This document shows positions 14,805-26,771 of a stretch of DNA of 64,000 nucleotides, piece by piece. The stretch is from Trichostrongylus colubriformis (taxonomy: Eukaryota; Nematoda; Chromadorea; Rhabditida; Trichostrongylidae): the NCBI GenBank assembly GCA_963978905.1, contig OZ022259.1, positions 15,128,001 to 15,192,000 of the forward strand, given 5' to 3'. The translations under genes were made by a program, and so were the position numbers. Positions within the stretch are counted from its first letter, which is position 1. Each line of letters begins with the position of its first letter. The notes under the pieces are model-generated. The model worked only from the letters and a program-made list of their open reading frames with translations. It ran no database searches and was not told the origin of the DNA.

Positions 14805-17387
14805 GTGAGTTCACTCATTTGCTCAACCTCCTTCCTTAGTAGGCACCGTTCATAGTGGTAGGATCTGCAAACGAAGATTGTGTATCGATCAGATACCGAA
14901 TCGATCGGAAGAAGTGTGAAAATTACGTTTTATGGAATTTTTTTCTTTTTTTATGGGGGAGGGGGATCTAATTGAGAGATGGGGATTAGAGAAATGTGGG
15001 TTCCATGATTGCAGAATTGTGGAATCCACATTTCTCTAACCATCATTTCTTAATTTTATGGAGCCTGGGAACAATATCTTTTCCACTTATTCCAACTTCC
15101 CTTTTCCAAAAAAAAACGCAAAGTACGCTACTCACTCAATCAATGCTTATCTTTATCATTTTCATTTTCATTTTTCATTTACATCATTTTTATTGGCAGC
15201 TTCCGCGATTGTGCAAAAACACAAATATCAAACTGCTTGAGACCTTCCAGTTATAAAATATTACTTTTGTACTCATTATTAAATCTGTGATGCGAATCCA
15301 CCAAGTGGGGCCCTCAAAGAAGGCCGTTCATTGCCTTTGTGGCATCAACTACGCACACAGTGCGAACCTCTATAGCGATTCTCATTTATCTTTCGCTAAT
15401 TAGCAAGCATTGCAAAAGGATACCGTATTCCGCCGCCAAGGAGGAAGCCGACCACAATCCCTTGGAGAGAATCGATGTTCGCTTAATTGAATCCGGTAAT
15501 TCCCTTCCATTTCCTGAGTTACGCAAAGATTTGCAATAATGACGACGGCTGCCTTAAGGAGTATGGAAAAAGAGCGTTTGTCAGCGGTTTTAGCCCTTTT
15601 GGATATTTTAACCACTCCAAAGCTCGTTCTGAGCTATGTACCTTCGAGAACTATTTGTTTACGTTTACTGCTTGAGGCAGAAGTGGTGTAATGTCAGATA
15701 GTGCAGAACCACCCCCATAATCCAGGGACAAACGGATCGAAGCCCACTCAGTTCCCTCTATCCTTTTGACGTGAGGGAACTGGTACCCGTACCTCTTCTG
15801 GGAACATAAATACACTGTCTTCGCCATCCCCTCGCCACGGCTCATTGCATAGACGAAATAGCACACATGCCCCTACGGTCCGGAATGGGCTAGAATGCGT
15901 GGCGCCCTCAAAAAATGATAGATTTACGCCAAAAGCTTTGTATTTTTACCTTCAGACTTGTACAGAATTAGAGACTCCGAAAGGTGGCAATTTTGGCTTA
16001 CTGTAACGCGGCCATAACGCTTGCAGTTCGTTAAATTGCACACATTGCACACACGACACCCTGCTAAGACGTCGAGTATGAATTTAATGAATTTTTTTCT
16101 CACCACGAACACCTTTTTTCTTTCCGTTCCGCTTATTCTCCCATCCATTGTTTCACTTGATTGCTTCTGTTTGTTGTTTCACTTATTTTACATCATCATG
16201 AAGGAATGAAATACACTCTACGAGATAGCAAATGACATCTTCTACAGGCAGAAACTCGTAAAGATGATGTTGCAGTTGGAAGAGATGCGCAGGAGATTTG
16301 GATACAGGCGCCAAGGACGCGCTTTTCAATCCGGGTTCCTCTTCCGAGCATCGTTTTTTGAAGCACACTACGGGATAATCAGATTAGTGGCTTCCTTGAG
16401 GCGAATAGTTCTTGGATTACTGCTTGGCTGCACCTACAGACCACGAGGTCGCGCTTTTGAATCCGGGTTTCTCTACCGATTATCGCTTCTACCCTCAAAC
16501 GTTCGTTTCAAAACGATCATTTCTTCCCATCTTCCTCACTCTCCCGAACCCTCCCTTTTCCTTTGAACAGAAAACCACATCCAATGGGTGGAGAACGAAG
16601 ATTTTTCGGCTTCCTACTTCTTCCAGAAAAGATTTGTGGTTCCTGGAACATTGGCGTCAGACTATGCTATAACTGGGTGCAGCGTGAGCCAAAATATTCT
16701 TCGTTGGAAGATATTCTTGGCCCGTTGGGGGTGTGGTGGAGTTGTATTCGCCAGCTGAGGTAAGGGGGTGTGGGTCATAGCTTTCTATAAGACAGGAAAG
16801 ATAGAAAAACAGTTTTAGCTTGGTATTTGTGGTGAGTTCTGGTGATACACAAAGAGCGCATGGGCGAATGATAAGTGAATAAAGCAGGACGCGGTGACTC
16901 GCTGCTGCAGAGCAACCCCACTTGGAAGTTCCACGGATGCGTCCATATTCCAACAGGGATAACGCGCTGTACTTCAGATATAGAGTTCAAAGGAATTAAC
17001 ACCCGTTGAACGGCTAGAGCCTTGGGAAGCCGCTCTATGAGTTCTTGGATGACTAGCCATTCACGATTCACCGAGTTCTTCATCCTCTTTGACAGCTTTG
17101 ATTTCATGTTGTTGTTATTTGTCCCCGATTCAATGAATGTCGTCAGCGTGAAGTGAGAAATTCAATTTCGTCCAATAGACCATTGACACCAGGCTCAGGT
17201 TGTAGCGCCTCCATGACCAAATAAATCTATACAATGGACTTCAATCCAATGGACATGCCTTTTGAGTAATGACTAGGTAAAGTTAACTGGCGAGCCTGAA
17301 AACTGGGTCCGCTTGAGCAGCATGTGGGTGAGGTAAGCAGCCAGGAGTCCCTCAGTTGACAGCTTCCATCTACTGGTTCAATATCTA
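14805..17387. other. No gene recognised; one dispersed repeat
   Basis: The stretch contains the dispersed repeat at 16,016-16,555 and otherwise AT-rich sequence. The missing 3' exons of the LHFPL-like gene were looked for (YP.GW..., C..GW patterns) and not seen. Confidence 0.45.
16016..16555 (+). repeat. Dispersed repeat, copy 1 of 3
   Basis: Begins near GCTTGCAGTTCGTTAAATTG, with a run of CACACATTGCACACACGAC. It is matched by 34,146-34,998 (same strand) and, in reverse complement, by 28,490-28,735. Shared blocks include GAATGAAATACAC, CATCATCATGAA, and CGCGCTTTTGAATC with the following TCTACCGATTATCGCTTCTA. No terminal repeat or transposase frame was recognised, so the class is unknown. Confidence 0.7.
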
Positions 17388-17898
17388 CAGTAGCGCTCAA
17401 AAGTCTTCGGCCAAAACTTTTTTGTCATAACTTTTTTTCTACTTGACAAAATTTGACAAAATTTTAATATGTGGTGCCTAAACCTATTGTCAACATTTCC
17501 TTCTATGTACTTGAGCGCCGCTTGCCACTTTTCATGATTTTTTACAAGAATTTACTACAAGACCACCCAAAAAAAGTAAGAGGCTTGTTCGAGAAAACCG
17601 GCTTTCTATACAAAAACAAAAAGAGCAAGCCTCAGAGAACATTAATATTCTGTTGAAAGACCACGGCTTTTGATGACAGCGGCACTGCGGGACGGCATAG
17701 CGATGGCATGCCAAAATTGAAAAATTTCATATAACCACGTAACCTACGCCGTTGCGCGCCAAAATGGTATATTAAGTATGCAGTGTCTCCGAGTACAACA
17801 TACTAAAATTTCTCTTAAATCCGTGCAGTTACAAAAAAGTTACAAGTGAAAAAACGCAGGTGAGAGACCATTTCGCCGAAGACTTTTGAGCGCTACTG
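17388..17898. mobile_element. Tc1-type non-autonomous TIR element, copy A
   Basis: A 511-bp element with perfect inverted ends of about 24 bp starting CAGTAGCGCTCAAAAGTC, flanked on both sides by TA (17386-17387 and 17899-17900). TA target duplication and ends starting CAGT are typical of Tc1/mariner DNA transposons. The interior is AT-rich and encodes only short frames with no DDE motif, so it must be moved by a transposase from elsewhere. Copy B lies at 21,307-21,816 in the same orientation and is close to identical in length and sequence. Confidence 0.88.
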
Positions 17899-18498
17899 TA
17901 TATCCCAGGTCAAGTAAAGTGACATCAAATGGGTGCTATTGCACAAAGGGGGGGGGGGAGGGGGCTTCTTATGAAAAGTTGCACATCCAAGCATTTTGGA
18001 GGGATTTGTGAGGGTCATACTCCACACTAAGGCATATATTTTAGCTCGAACAATCGGTGGAGGAAAGAAGGGATTCCTTTCCGACTTTCCAAGTCATGCC
18101 TTAGGTCAATTATGTCCATAGCGGGATGGCCTCCCTCATTGCGATAGGACCATCAGAGGGCTTTTGGAAAAGGTTTTTTGAGATTTTGTTGAAATCTGAA
18201 AATTTCAAATGGACGGCAAGGTCATTCCCATCATGAAAAAAAGGTGGGAGCTTAGATTTCACTTTATCAGCTTATTATCATCTCCAAGCAGAAGACACTG
18301 CATGAGATCAATGCGGTTTTGCCATCCCATTTTCACCTCTGTCACCCTTCTCCACCTCATCCCAGTTCAAGTGTTCCGATAGAATTCTAGAAAATCGAGT
18401 TCAATGGAAGATTTTTGAAAAGTTACAGCATCTTGAAGAAAACAAATAGAATCAGTCAATTCTAAATATCGACTGAGTGGCTGGAATTAGACCAATAA

Positions 18499-18680
18499 TT
18501 CTGGGGCGCCAGCTAGCACTGCCTCCCAAAACATCCTTATCCCTTTTATGACCAGATAAAGCAAGAGAAAATCTAAATTCTGGGGTGCCAGCCAGCACTG
18601 CCTCCCGAAACATCCTTATACTTTTTATGACCAAATAAAGCAAGAGATATCTAACGGTTGCAAGAGATATCTAACGGTTG
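18499..18680. repeat. Short tandem duplications
   Basis: Two direct copies of about 85 bp (from TTCTGGGGCGCCAGC and TTCTGGGGTGCCAGC), each ending AAAGCAAGAGA, are followed by a doubled 21-bp unit beginning AGAGATATCTAACGGTTGC. No coding potential. Confidence 0.8.
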
Positions 18681-18799
18681 CAGCTAGCAAGCCCTTGTTT
18701 CTGGGGGCTACTCAGATTGGAACCGCCTTGGCTTCAAGCAATTGGCCCACGAACCCAGTCACTTGGCAAGCTATAGCCCAAAAACGCCAGCTCGATGCG

Positions 18800-18849
18800 T
18801 TCTTATGCGAAAACGGCACACTTTGGCCTACGCCGTTTTCGCATAGGAA
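18800..18849. repeat. Hairpin with 18-bp arms
   Basis: TTCTTATGCGAAAACGGC and its complement (one mismatch) are separated by a 14-bp loop. It is too isolated to be called a terminator or RNA gene and may be the core of a small foldback element. Confidence 0.75.
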
Positions 18850-19373
18850 CCCTTGTCATGACTTGGAATAGGCACATGCGCATCGCTAATCCTCCAGGTC
18901 ACAATTTACGTCACATACTTCATTTTTTATTAAAGCGCTTAAAAAAGCCTCAGAAGAAAACAAGAGGCTTCCAAGAGTGCACTCTTCAGCCTAGCCGGCT
19001 TCTTCGTCGCAGTGCAATCAACGTCTTGAGGCCTCTAGGAGCGACCACTACGTCATAATGTGTTCAGCCAGCCATACCTAGCTAACCCCGTGGCTAGGAC
19101 TCCACATAACCGGGATCGGTGTGAACCTCCGCGCGGCGAGCGGCGCCGCGGATTTCTTTGCGTGTGATTGCGTGCGTTGTGCTCACTCCCTTTAAAGTTT
19201 TACGCCAAAATCAATTATTTCTTGAGAAGGATTGTTATCATGTAATGCTACTGTTTCTTTTACCTTTTATATTTATTTTGTTTTATTGGAACACAAAAGT
19301 TATCCCTTTCAGATGATGATGAGATGAACAGCTAATACTTAAGGGGCCTCCACGGTACCAACCCCTTCCGTCC

Positions 19374-20530
19374 TGACAAGGGAAGGATGTTAAGTCGAAG
19401 TGGCCGTTTGAAATGGGGTTTATACCAATGATAGGGCTCGGCATTCACCAATCTGCATTCCATATCTGCTCCGTCTCTGGGAGCAGAGTTACAAGCGTTG
19501 AAAGAGAAGAAACTCACAAGGGAAGAACCCCAGGTCGAAGTGGCCATTCAGAATGGGATACATATAGTCCGACGTATTTTCGGACGCTAACCTCCAATCT
19601 GTATTCGAAATTTGCAGAACGATTTTCTGAGCGGAGTTATGGAGGTTTTTTGAAAAAGCAGTACTATTATATGGTAGGTTTGAATGCCTATAGCACGCGA
19701 GCCAGACGTTCTTGCGCAAAACCAGGGCGATTTTCGTGTTCAGAGAGTCAAATTACTCCAATGGACAAGTTTTTAGCCAATTCGAGGATTTGACCAAATT
19801 TCGGAAAAATTCACGGGCTATTGGGTGGCAGCACATTGAACAAAGGAGAAGTCGTTGACCCTTGCCTAGGAAGTGCTCCTATTTGACGCTTGTTTCGTAC
19901 ATTTAGTACAATGGGCAAGTGTAAAAGGTATGTGTAGGCTATCTTGTTCGGGTTGCACGGTTTTCTGTAGAAGAAAATTCAAAAACTACCACTTTCCCCT
20001 TGGCCACCCCTAATTTTCCGAACCTGGACCAAAAACTGGATTTGGCTGGAAATTTGCACAGAGGGGTAATTCGACCACCTGTGCGCGAATATCATAATCT
20101 TTTTACGCAAGAACGCCTAATTCGTGTGGTACGGGATTCCTTCGACTTGGTATCCTTCCCTTGTGAGTAATGTTAGTAGTTGGCAGAGTAAATGATGGGT
20201 GCGATTGCTACCAGTACAAGGAAACGTCCAGAAATGAAAGAAAAGCACTTACTGACAATGAAACACAAAATGCAAAAAAGACCCGCACCGGCGGGGAGCA
20301 AACCCATGACCCCTGGCCTGCAGATCCGGAACACTACCTATGAGCCCCGGAGGCCGCTGCTTGTAACTGCAACGGCCGTGATGGTGACATAGTGCCTCAC
20401 AAATTGTAACTCTGTTCCCAGAGACGGACAGCAGATTTGGAATGCAGATTGGTGAATGGCATCCCGAGCCCTATCATTAGTATAAACCCCATTCCAAACG
20501 GCCACTTCGACTTATTATCCTTCCCTTGTG
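19374..20530. repeat. Inverted pair plus a direct copy of a 130-bp repeat
   Basis: The block at 19,374-19,497 (GGGAAGGATGTTAAGTCGAA to CAGAGTTACAA) recurs in reverse complement at 20,405-20,528 with about 10% differences. A more diverged direct copy lies at about 19,510-19,640. The pair could be the arms of one larger foldback element of about 1.15 kb. No transposase frame is seen between them. Confidence 0.75.
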
Positions 20531-21260
20531 AGCGGAATTCCAACCGACCACTGCAAGTGCGCTGATGGCGCCGCAAGTGCGAAGCCGTACAGCGAAAATT
20601 CAACATATCCACATAACCAGCCACCCCACATACACATCCCACATAACCAGCACCTTGGAGGGGGAAAATATGTGAAGCATCTAAAAAAGTGGCCGTAGCT
20701 CGAGTGGCGGTAACCTATTGACTCATCTAATGTTCACTTCTATGCTTTGGAGGGCTTGTTATGTGACCTTGAGGGGCCAGGTTGTACCTCAGGGTATTTA
20801 TTTATGAATTCTGAGGTGCACAATTGCTCAAATGCACGCGCACGGGGAATTCTGTCAGCTGCTGCGCATCAGACGAGGAAGCGAGTCAATAACACGATGG
20901 GGTCCTATTTCGTTTCGCTCCGCTCGATAATGGCCTGTGTCGTGACATCAGTGTATGACGTTTATTCACCATGGAATCCATCTACTTCTACCATCGTAAT
21001 ACGCCCGTTCGCACCTTTGCCTTCCAAAGGCGATGACTTGAGCGAGAAACTCAAAACTGATACCGCATAGGTAGAAGGCGTGAATGAACAATTAAATGGT
21101 CAGTACCTTCAATCGTTTTGGAATACGTCACCATTTTTTATCGATTACTGAACAAAATTTCTTCTTATTATAGGCACTGATAGGCTGCACTCTTACATAA
21201 AATTCCGTTGGGAACGGATAGCTTTTACTATTAGGATGCTGAGCTATGGGCAAAAGCTTC

Positions 21261-21845
21261 GGTGTCGGACGGGACTCGAACCCACACTTCATTCTTTCCG
21301 GGCATACAGTAGCGCTCAAAAGTCTTCGGCCAAAATTTTTTTGTCATAACTTTTTTTCTACTTGACCAAATTTGACAAAATTTTATATGTGGTGCCTGCA
21401 CCTATTGTCAACATTTCCTTCTATAATACTTGAGTGCCGCTTGACACTTTTCATGTTTTTTTACAAAGATTTACTACAAGACCACCGAAAAAAAGTGAAA
21501 GGCTTGGTCAAGAAAGACGGCTTTCTCTACAAAAACAAAACGAGCAAGCTCAGAGAACGTTAATATTTTGTAGAAAGACCACGACTTTTGATGACAGCGG
21601 CACAACGGGACGGCATAGCGATGGCACTCCAAAAACAAAAAAATTTCATATAACCGCGTAACCTATACCGTTGAGCGCCAAAATAGTATATTAAGTATGC
21701 AGTGTCTCCAAGTACAACATACTAAAATTTCTCTTAGATCGGTGCAGATGCAAAATAGTTACAAGTGAAAAACCCAAGTGAAAGACCATTTCGCCGAAGA
21801 CTTTTGAGCGCTACTGTATGTGCTAATCCATTGCACTACCAAGAC
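21261..21845 (-). pseudogene. tRNA-like sequence split by a Tc1-type element
   Basis: On the minus strand, 21845-21817 joined to 21304-21261 gives a 73-nt cloverleaf. Acceptor halves are GTCTTGG and CCGACAC (one mismatch, one GU). Positions 8-9 are TA. The D stem GTGC/GCAC is perfect. The anticodon stem TATGC/GAATG has one mismatch. The T arm is GTGGG-TTCGAGT-CCCGT. The anticodon loop reads CCGGAAA, giving GGA, but position 33 is C instead of the usual U. The element at 21,307-21,816 inserted at the TA that opens the anticodon stem, so this copy cannot make a tRNA. It may be a decayed tRNA gene or the head of a tRNA-derived SINE. Confidence 0.55.
21307..21816. mobile_element. Tc1-type non-autonomous TIR element, copy B
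   Basis: A 510-bp element, flanked by TA at 21305-21306 and 21817-21818, with the same inverted ends as copy A at 17,388-17,898. It has inserted into a tRNA-like sequence. Internal differences from copy A are scattered substitutions and single-base indels. It has no intact transposase. Confidence 0.88.
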
Positions 21846-22102
21846 TCTTTTCACCTTCACTCAGTTTAGTATATTTACCATAGCCTATTCGCACTCACAC
21901 GCATAACGTGTTGAGCCAGTTGGCCAATATCGGCATCGAACCGTGAAGCTGAAAGCTTAAGAGGATATTGATTTTGATATTTTTTATTTTCGATAGCTGC
22001 TGATTATCGCCGCAGCCGGCGATGCGATAGTTACCACTAGGATGCTGAGTTATACGGATAGTTTTTGAATACATCTTGAATTTGCAGCACACTAGACCAC
22101 AA

Positions 22103-22636
22103 CGGGTGTGGACAATGCTTATTTCGAATTTTCGCTTTGCGACGTCGCACTCGCGGCGTCGTCAGCACAGCTTGCCGCAGACGGTTGGAATTCCGCTCAG
22201 TACGCAAGGGTCTGGTACCATGAGGGCCTTTTAAGAACTAGCTTTATCTCATCATTATCTAAAAACAATAACTTTTGCGCCCTAAGAAGACAAATAGTGA
22301 CAATAAAAGTAAAGAAACGATAGCATTACATGGTAACAATCCTAATTAAGAAATAATTAATTCAGGCATAGAACTCTGAAAAGAGTTTTGATATCTTTGG
22401 TTTTTGATAGCAGCTGATTATCGCCGCAGCCCGCGATACGAAAGTTACTACAAGGATGCCAACCGGCTCAGCACGTTATACGTGTGAGTGTTGATAAGCT
22501 AAGTAAATATACCATTCAGAAGCTGAGTATGCATCCTTGTGGTATTTGAAGGGAGTGTTGCAATGAAAATTCACTCGCGAAGGAATCCGCTCGCCGCGCG
22601 TGGCTGCGCGAAAATTCGACATAAGTTATACACCCG
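22103..22636. mobile_element. Foldback/MITE of the TCGAAttttCGC family
   Basis: The ends are inverted: the left starts GGGTGTGGACAATGCTTAT and runs into TTCGAATTTTCGC; the right reads GCGAAAATTCGACATAAG and ends ATACACCC. ACAAC occurs just outside both ends and may be a target duplication. The CGAATTTTCGC core and GC-rich inner arms are shared with 25,847-26,182 and 62,942-63,177. No protein is encoded. Confidence 0.65.
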
Positions 22637-23661
22637 ACAACAACGTACCATCGCAAGCACCCCTTTATACTCTGCGATGCCAGCGGCAGGGCGTGGCTGC
22701 GTCATCTCTGCACCTCCGCCTGTGCCACACTGCATCGCTACCTGTAGACGCAGCCACACTCTGCCGGCGCTGAGTATGAACGGAGACTAATGCGCGAAGT
22801 CATGCGCGGCACATTTGCGCGGTAATCAGAGCGAGAGATTCACTCTCAAAATCGAACCCTGTGTAAATGCGCCGCGTGCGGCAAACGACAAATGCTGTGC
22901 GATGATGAGACCAGGACTAAAGCTTCAAATAGCACAATTGCGTGAAGCCTGATGCTTTATGTATAGTGTTCAATGTATTTCACACAAGCAAGATTCTCTG
23001 CCTTTCAAAAATCGCATGTCCCGAAATGGCTATGTTTGAGTGCTATTTTTATGCATACTGCAGACATAAAAGAGCCGACATTCGCATTGTCTAACTTTGG
23101 CAGATCATAATTCCACTCAAACACAATTGATTGTAACGAAACAAAAACCACAAGATTGAGCACACTTTTCTATACAATTGCAGTGCAGGTTCTATTTTTC
23201 TTATTCAAAATTTCCTTTCTTCAAAATCGAAAATTGTTGAAAGGCGGCGATTTCGACAACCCTCTATTCTTGAACCATATCTGTGAGATGCTTCGGAGTG
23301 CCAAAAAGTAGTGATCCGTAATGAACACATCCTATATTTACAAGGAATAAAGCAGAACTTCCTCATCATGTTTTGTGCAGTTTTTTTGCATAATTCATCT
23401 TCGGATGCGCTGGTGGCGTCATCGCGGGACGGGCTATGACCTCACCCCTTCACAACGGGGAAAAGCGTATTCCCAGTGCATCATGGTCGCTTTTTTCATT
23501 GAAAGTTGCATTGCTATGTAAAGAACTCGCTCGCAGAATTTTGACATTGTGCTTACGACAGGCCATGAAAAACTGACAAAAGCATGCATCATTTTGGACC
23601 ATTGTCTCTTGAGACGTAATCTTGCAAGGCCACCTTCCAGTTATTCACGGCTCGCAACATC

Positions 23662-24375
23662 CCGTTCAAAACGGGGGGGGGGGGGGTCTTCAGTCGGGAT
23701 TGACCTTCCACATCTCCACCTGTACCAATTACTTCGCATCTCTCCGAGTGCCCAAGAGATGACTTCGCTTAATTGGCTGATCTAAGTGTCTTCATCGATT
23801 CATCAACTATGTAACTAACATAAGATCAACTATGTAACTAAGATCTTTATTACGTCAGCTAAACGGAATAATTACAACTAATTGGAATGATTATTGAACA
23901 GGAAAAAAACAGAATTTCGAAGTCATATACAAGTATTGGTGATATAGCTGAATGTAAATAGATGTATTTTGTTTTTCACGAACGCTTTGGGACTCGGACC
24001 AGAAATTCAGAAAACTACCAGAATTACTCCTCATGAATACATACTTGTTCCTTTTAATTTGGCTTCTAGGAAGAGATCAGTGTTGCTCAGTTAGTTCGTT
24101 TTCTTTTCAAACGCATTGTTCATTTTTCACATTTGTACTAGTCTCTCTTTCTGTCATGTCTTACTAAGTTCGATTAATTCTGCAAATCACTTTTTGCCGC
24201 AACTTAATTCCACCCTTTCTGTTCCTTGAGCTGTAAATCTTGAATTGAGCAAAGGCAATTAGGGGGAATCACCCCTTAGGCGCAATCGGAGATGTGCGAA
24301 GTAATTAGGGAATGTGCGAGGCAGGGCATGTGGAAGGTCAATCCTTACCAAAGACCCCCACGCGTTCAAAACCAG
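23662..24375. mobile_element. Foldback element with ~100-bp inverted arms
   Basis: The left arm (GTTCAAAACGGGGG..., GATTGACCTTCCACAT, TAATTACTTCGCA) recurs in reverse order and complement at 24,280-24,375. A run of about 14 G lies just inside the left end, opposite a shorter C-rich run on the right (in complement). The middle is AT-rich and non-coding. Ends and target site are not exact. Confidence 0.65.
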
Positions 24376-24934
24376 TCATTTTATTCTTAGTTAACTGCAG
24401 CGTATTGCGTAGAAGTTCCGAGTCTTATGCCACCACCCAAAAATCGTACTTTTCTATGGCTTGAAAGAAAGGTTGGAATAGTACGCCTTCTGAAGATCGT
24501 TTTCAGGCCTTGATTCAAAAAAACATAAAATTTATGGCTGAAAAATCGAGACGAAGGGGAACTTCTTGTCCAACCTAATATTGTATTTCATGGCTCAATC
24601 GAGTTCGTAGGAATCTCCTTCCTTTCCAAACCTTTGCATTTTTTCAATAACCCTTTACCGTCTAGAGAGGAATAAATTTTCAGTTTTATTAAAATATCTT
24701 ACAAAGTTTCACTAAACCATCATGACAGTGCTGCTTTTGAAGGTTGAATCGGTGGAAGAGGGCTCGTAGGGCTTGCATCAACAAGCGTCATAACGCTTTC
24801 TTCCGGTTTGATTTATCAAATTTCTAAATTGAGAAGTTATAGCATTTGATGACTTAGCTTATAAGCACCAGGCACGAAACCGATGCCCTAAAGCGTGTGT
24901 AGCTGAAAAGGGATCGCACTCGGCTATCACTTGA

Positions 24935-25644
24935 ACGAATCGTCCACGGAAATCCCTTTATTCTGATTCCCTTCAGAATCAGTGTATTAAATAAAATACC
25001 TCAGGAAAGCACAAAAAGGGTGAAAAAGTTCCTTTTGTTCTGATTAAAAACTTGAGCATATAAAGAAGATGCCGTCCGTTTGAATTCCCGCCAAAAGATC
25101 TTGCAGCAGTCACCGATGAGCAAATAGTTTCTCGACGGTCGGAGACGCATACAGCAATTGGGCGCGAAGAAACGCGCCCAATAGCTGTCTGCGTCTCGGA
25201 CCGCCGTCCCCGATCGCGCATTTGCTCCTCAGCTCTCCATGGCCGACACCCACCTGGAAGCCACACCCCGTCGGACCCAGGCTTGGAGGGGGTGGGGTCC
25301 ACGAGGTCGAATTTCCGCGCAGCCGCGCGCGATGAGCGGCACAGCGGGTGCGAGTGCCAGTGGCAGGGCATGGCAGACTTCAAGCGAGGCAGTGTGGTAT
25401 GGGTGGAAAGCGCAGACGTGACGCAGTCACGCTCAGCCGGCCGATCAAGGGCAATCGATACGGCGAGTCGTACGGGGGCGCCGCGAGCGAAACGCCGCGA
25501 AGCGGAAATTCGACCTCGTGGACCCCACCCACTTGGAGGAGCTATATCCCAGCCGGATTGTAATTTTTGCGCGGAAAACTTTCCATGCGGCCCTAAGTAA
25601 GAATATATGGGTAACAAAGAAACTCTTTTTTCCGTGGAAGATCT
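24935..25644. mobile_element. Foldback element, TTAA/TTGA-target family, copy 1 (composite)
   Basis: Outer ends ACGAATCGTCCACGG and CCGTGGAAGATCT are inverted and flanked by TTGA on both sides. The right arm also carries GGGTAAC and CATGCGGCCC blocks common to the copies at 27,357-27,780 and 30,229-30,654. Inside sit a near-perfect hairpin (about 25,117-25,228) and a second inverted repeat (about 25,283-25,541, GGTCCACGAGGTCGAATTTC). The inner repeat belongs to a different family, so this looks like one element nested in another. Long open frames here follow from the GC-rich palindrome. Confidence 0.7.
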
Positions 25645-25846
25645 TTGAACACTTGCCCTAGCCCACTGAGGGGAGACTGCAGACTCCAGTGCACGTGGAT
25701 GATATGGATATGACTCGAGAGACTAACTTCCGACACTACTCCATCGGATTAGTGGATCTCTAAACAGACAGTTATCCCTCTTTCGTTATACCTATCTCAC
25801 AAATGCGCCGTGCGCGACTTCAGATACCCATTTACCCGCTTTGCAG

Positions 25847-26182
25847 GGGTGAGTGTCGATTGGTCGAATTTCCGCGCGGCCTCCGGCGGCGAGCGGCGCG
25901 GCGGGTGCGAGTTTTTTCGCTGCTGAATATGGCTTGGACGTCATAATGGTTAAAGCAAAGAAACCATGGAACTGCAACAACTTTGAAATGCGCATCCGCG
26001 TTTTTGAAAGAATGTGGAAACAATTACAAGAAGCTACAACTTGCAGTCTTTGAAAGTCTCTTATGGTACCAGCGTGAGCATTGAACAGAGATTGCGTGTT
26101 CAGCGGAATTCTAAACGACTCGTACCGACGCGCCGCAAGTGCGACGCCGCGAATAGAATATTCGACCAATCGACACTCACCC
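25847..26182. mobile_element. Foldback/MITE of the TCGAAttttCGC family
   Basis: Inverted ends of about 23 bp, starting GGGTGAGTGTCGATTGGTCG, are matched on the right by CGACCAATCGACACTCACCC. GC-rich inner arms (GCGGCGAGCGGCG) follow. It is a close relative of 62,942-63,177 and of the inner repeat at 25,283-25,541. Non-coding. Confidence 0.75.
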
Positions 26183-26385
26183 ACTTTGTAGATATACTCT
26201 ACCAGTGACCGGTGGCTACGGTAGTGGGTAACGGCGTACTTACTATGCTCGAATGTCGTATTGCCACACATTGGATTTGGGTGCTGGCAACTGTCGGAGG
26301 ATATGAGGGATCTTGTCAGAGAGGAAATCTTTCCATAAACGTTTAAAGAAATGGAAATTGAAGTTCTTTTGTTACGCACATAATT

Positions 26386-26515
26386 TGTTATTATATTTGC
26401 TTACCAAGGGCCACATGCAAAGTTTCACGCACATATACAAGAATCAGTTGAGCCTTTCAACAAAGTGCTCTCCAAAGTGGCGGACGGGGGTGGGGCGTTC
26501 GAGTGGGTTTGGTCG
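26386..26515. mobile_element. Solo arm of the TTAA/TTGA foldback family
   Basis: TTGTTATTATATTTGCTTACCAAGGGCCACATGCAAAGTTTCACGC resembles the arms at 30,270-30,320 and 27,395-27,445 (same order: GTTGTATTTGCCTAA, CATGCAAA, TTTCACGC). No matching second arm is present, so this is a truncated copy. Confidence 0.6.
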
Positions 26516-26771
26516 CTAAAGGGCTGAAGAGCAAACCGACGACGCTCACGTGGTCAGAGACGCAGAGTGAGAGCAAGGTAACATTGGGTGCGAAAATTTG
26601 GACTGCGTTTTGGCCACTGACTACTGTTCAAGGTAGTGGCGGAAATTCAATCGCCTTGCCTTCCTCCAGTTTTTTTTTTTTTTGATTTTTACTCTGGTTC
26701 AAAGAAGAATTCTTGGTTATGTCCCTGTTTCTGTTCATGTATTGTATCTGGCAGACTGATTTTAAGAGAAA

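Noticed and set aside
20280..20390. Second tRNA-like sequence (GGGTTTGCTCCCC arm, minus strand)
   Set aside because: The arm resembles a T arm, but no consistent acceptor and D stems could be paired, so it is not called.
22108..22323. GWNS-like motif as a candidate second half of the LHFPL gene
   Set aside because: It sits in a foldback element whose copy at 62,980 has the same bases without the motif being conserved as protein.
24979..25617. 212-codon open frame on the minus strand
   Set aside because: It lies wholly within a foldback element; GC-rich palindromic arms keep several frames open by chance, and the peptide has no family features.
25792..26379. 195-codon open frame on the minus strand
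   Set aside because: It covers the foldback element at 25,847-26,182 and AT-rich flanks, with no recognisable domain or splice context.
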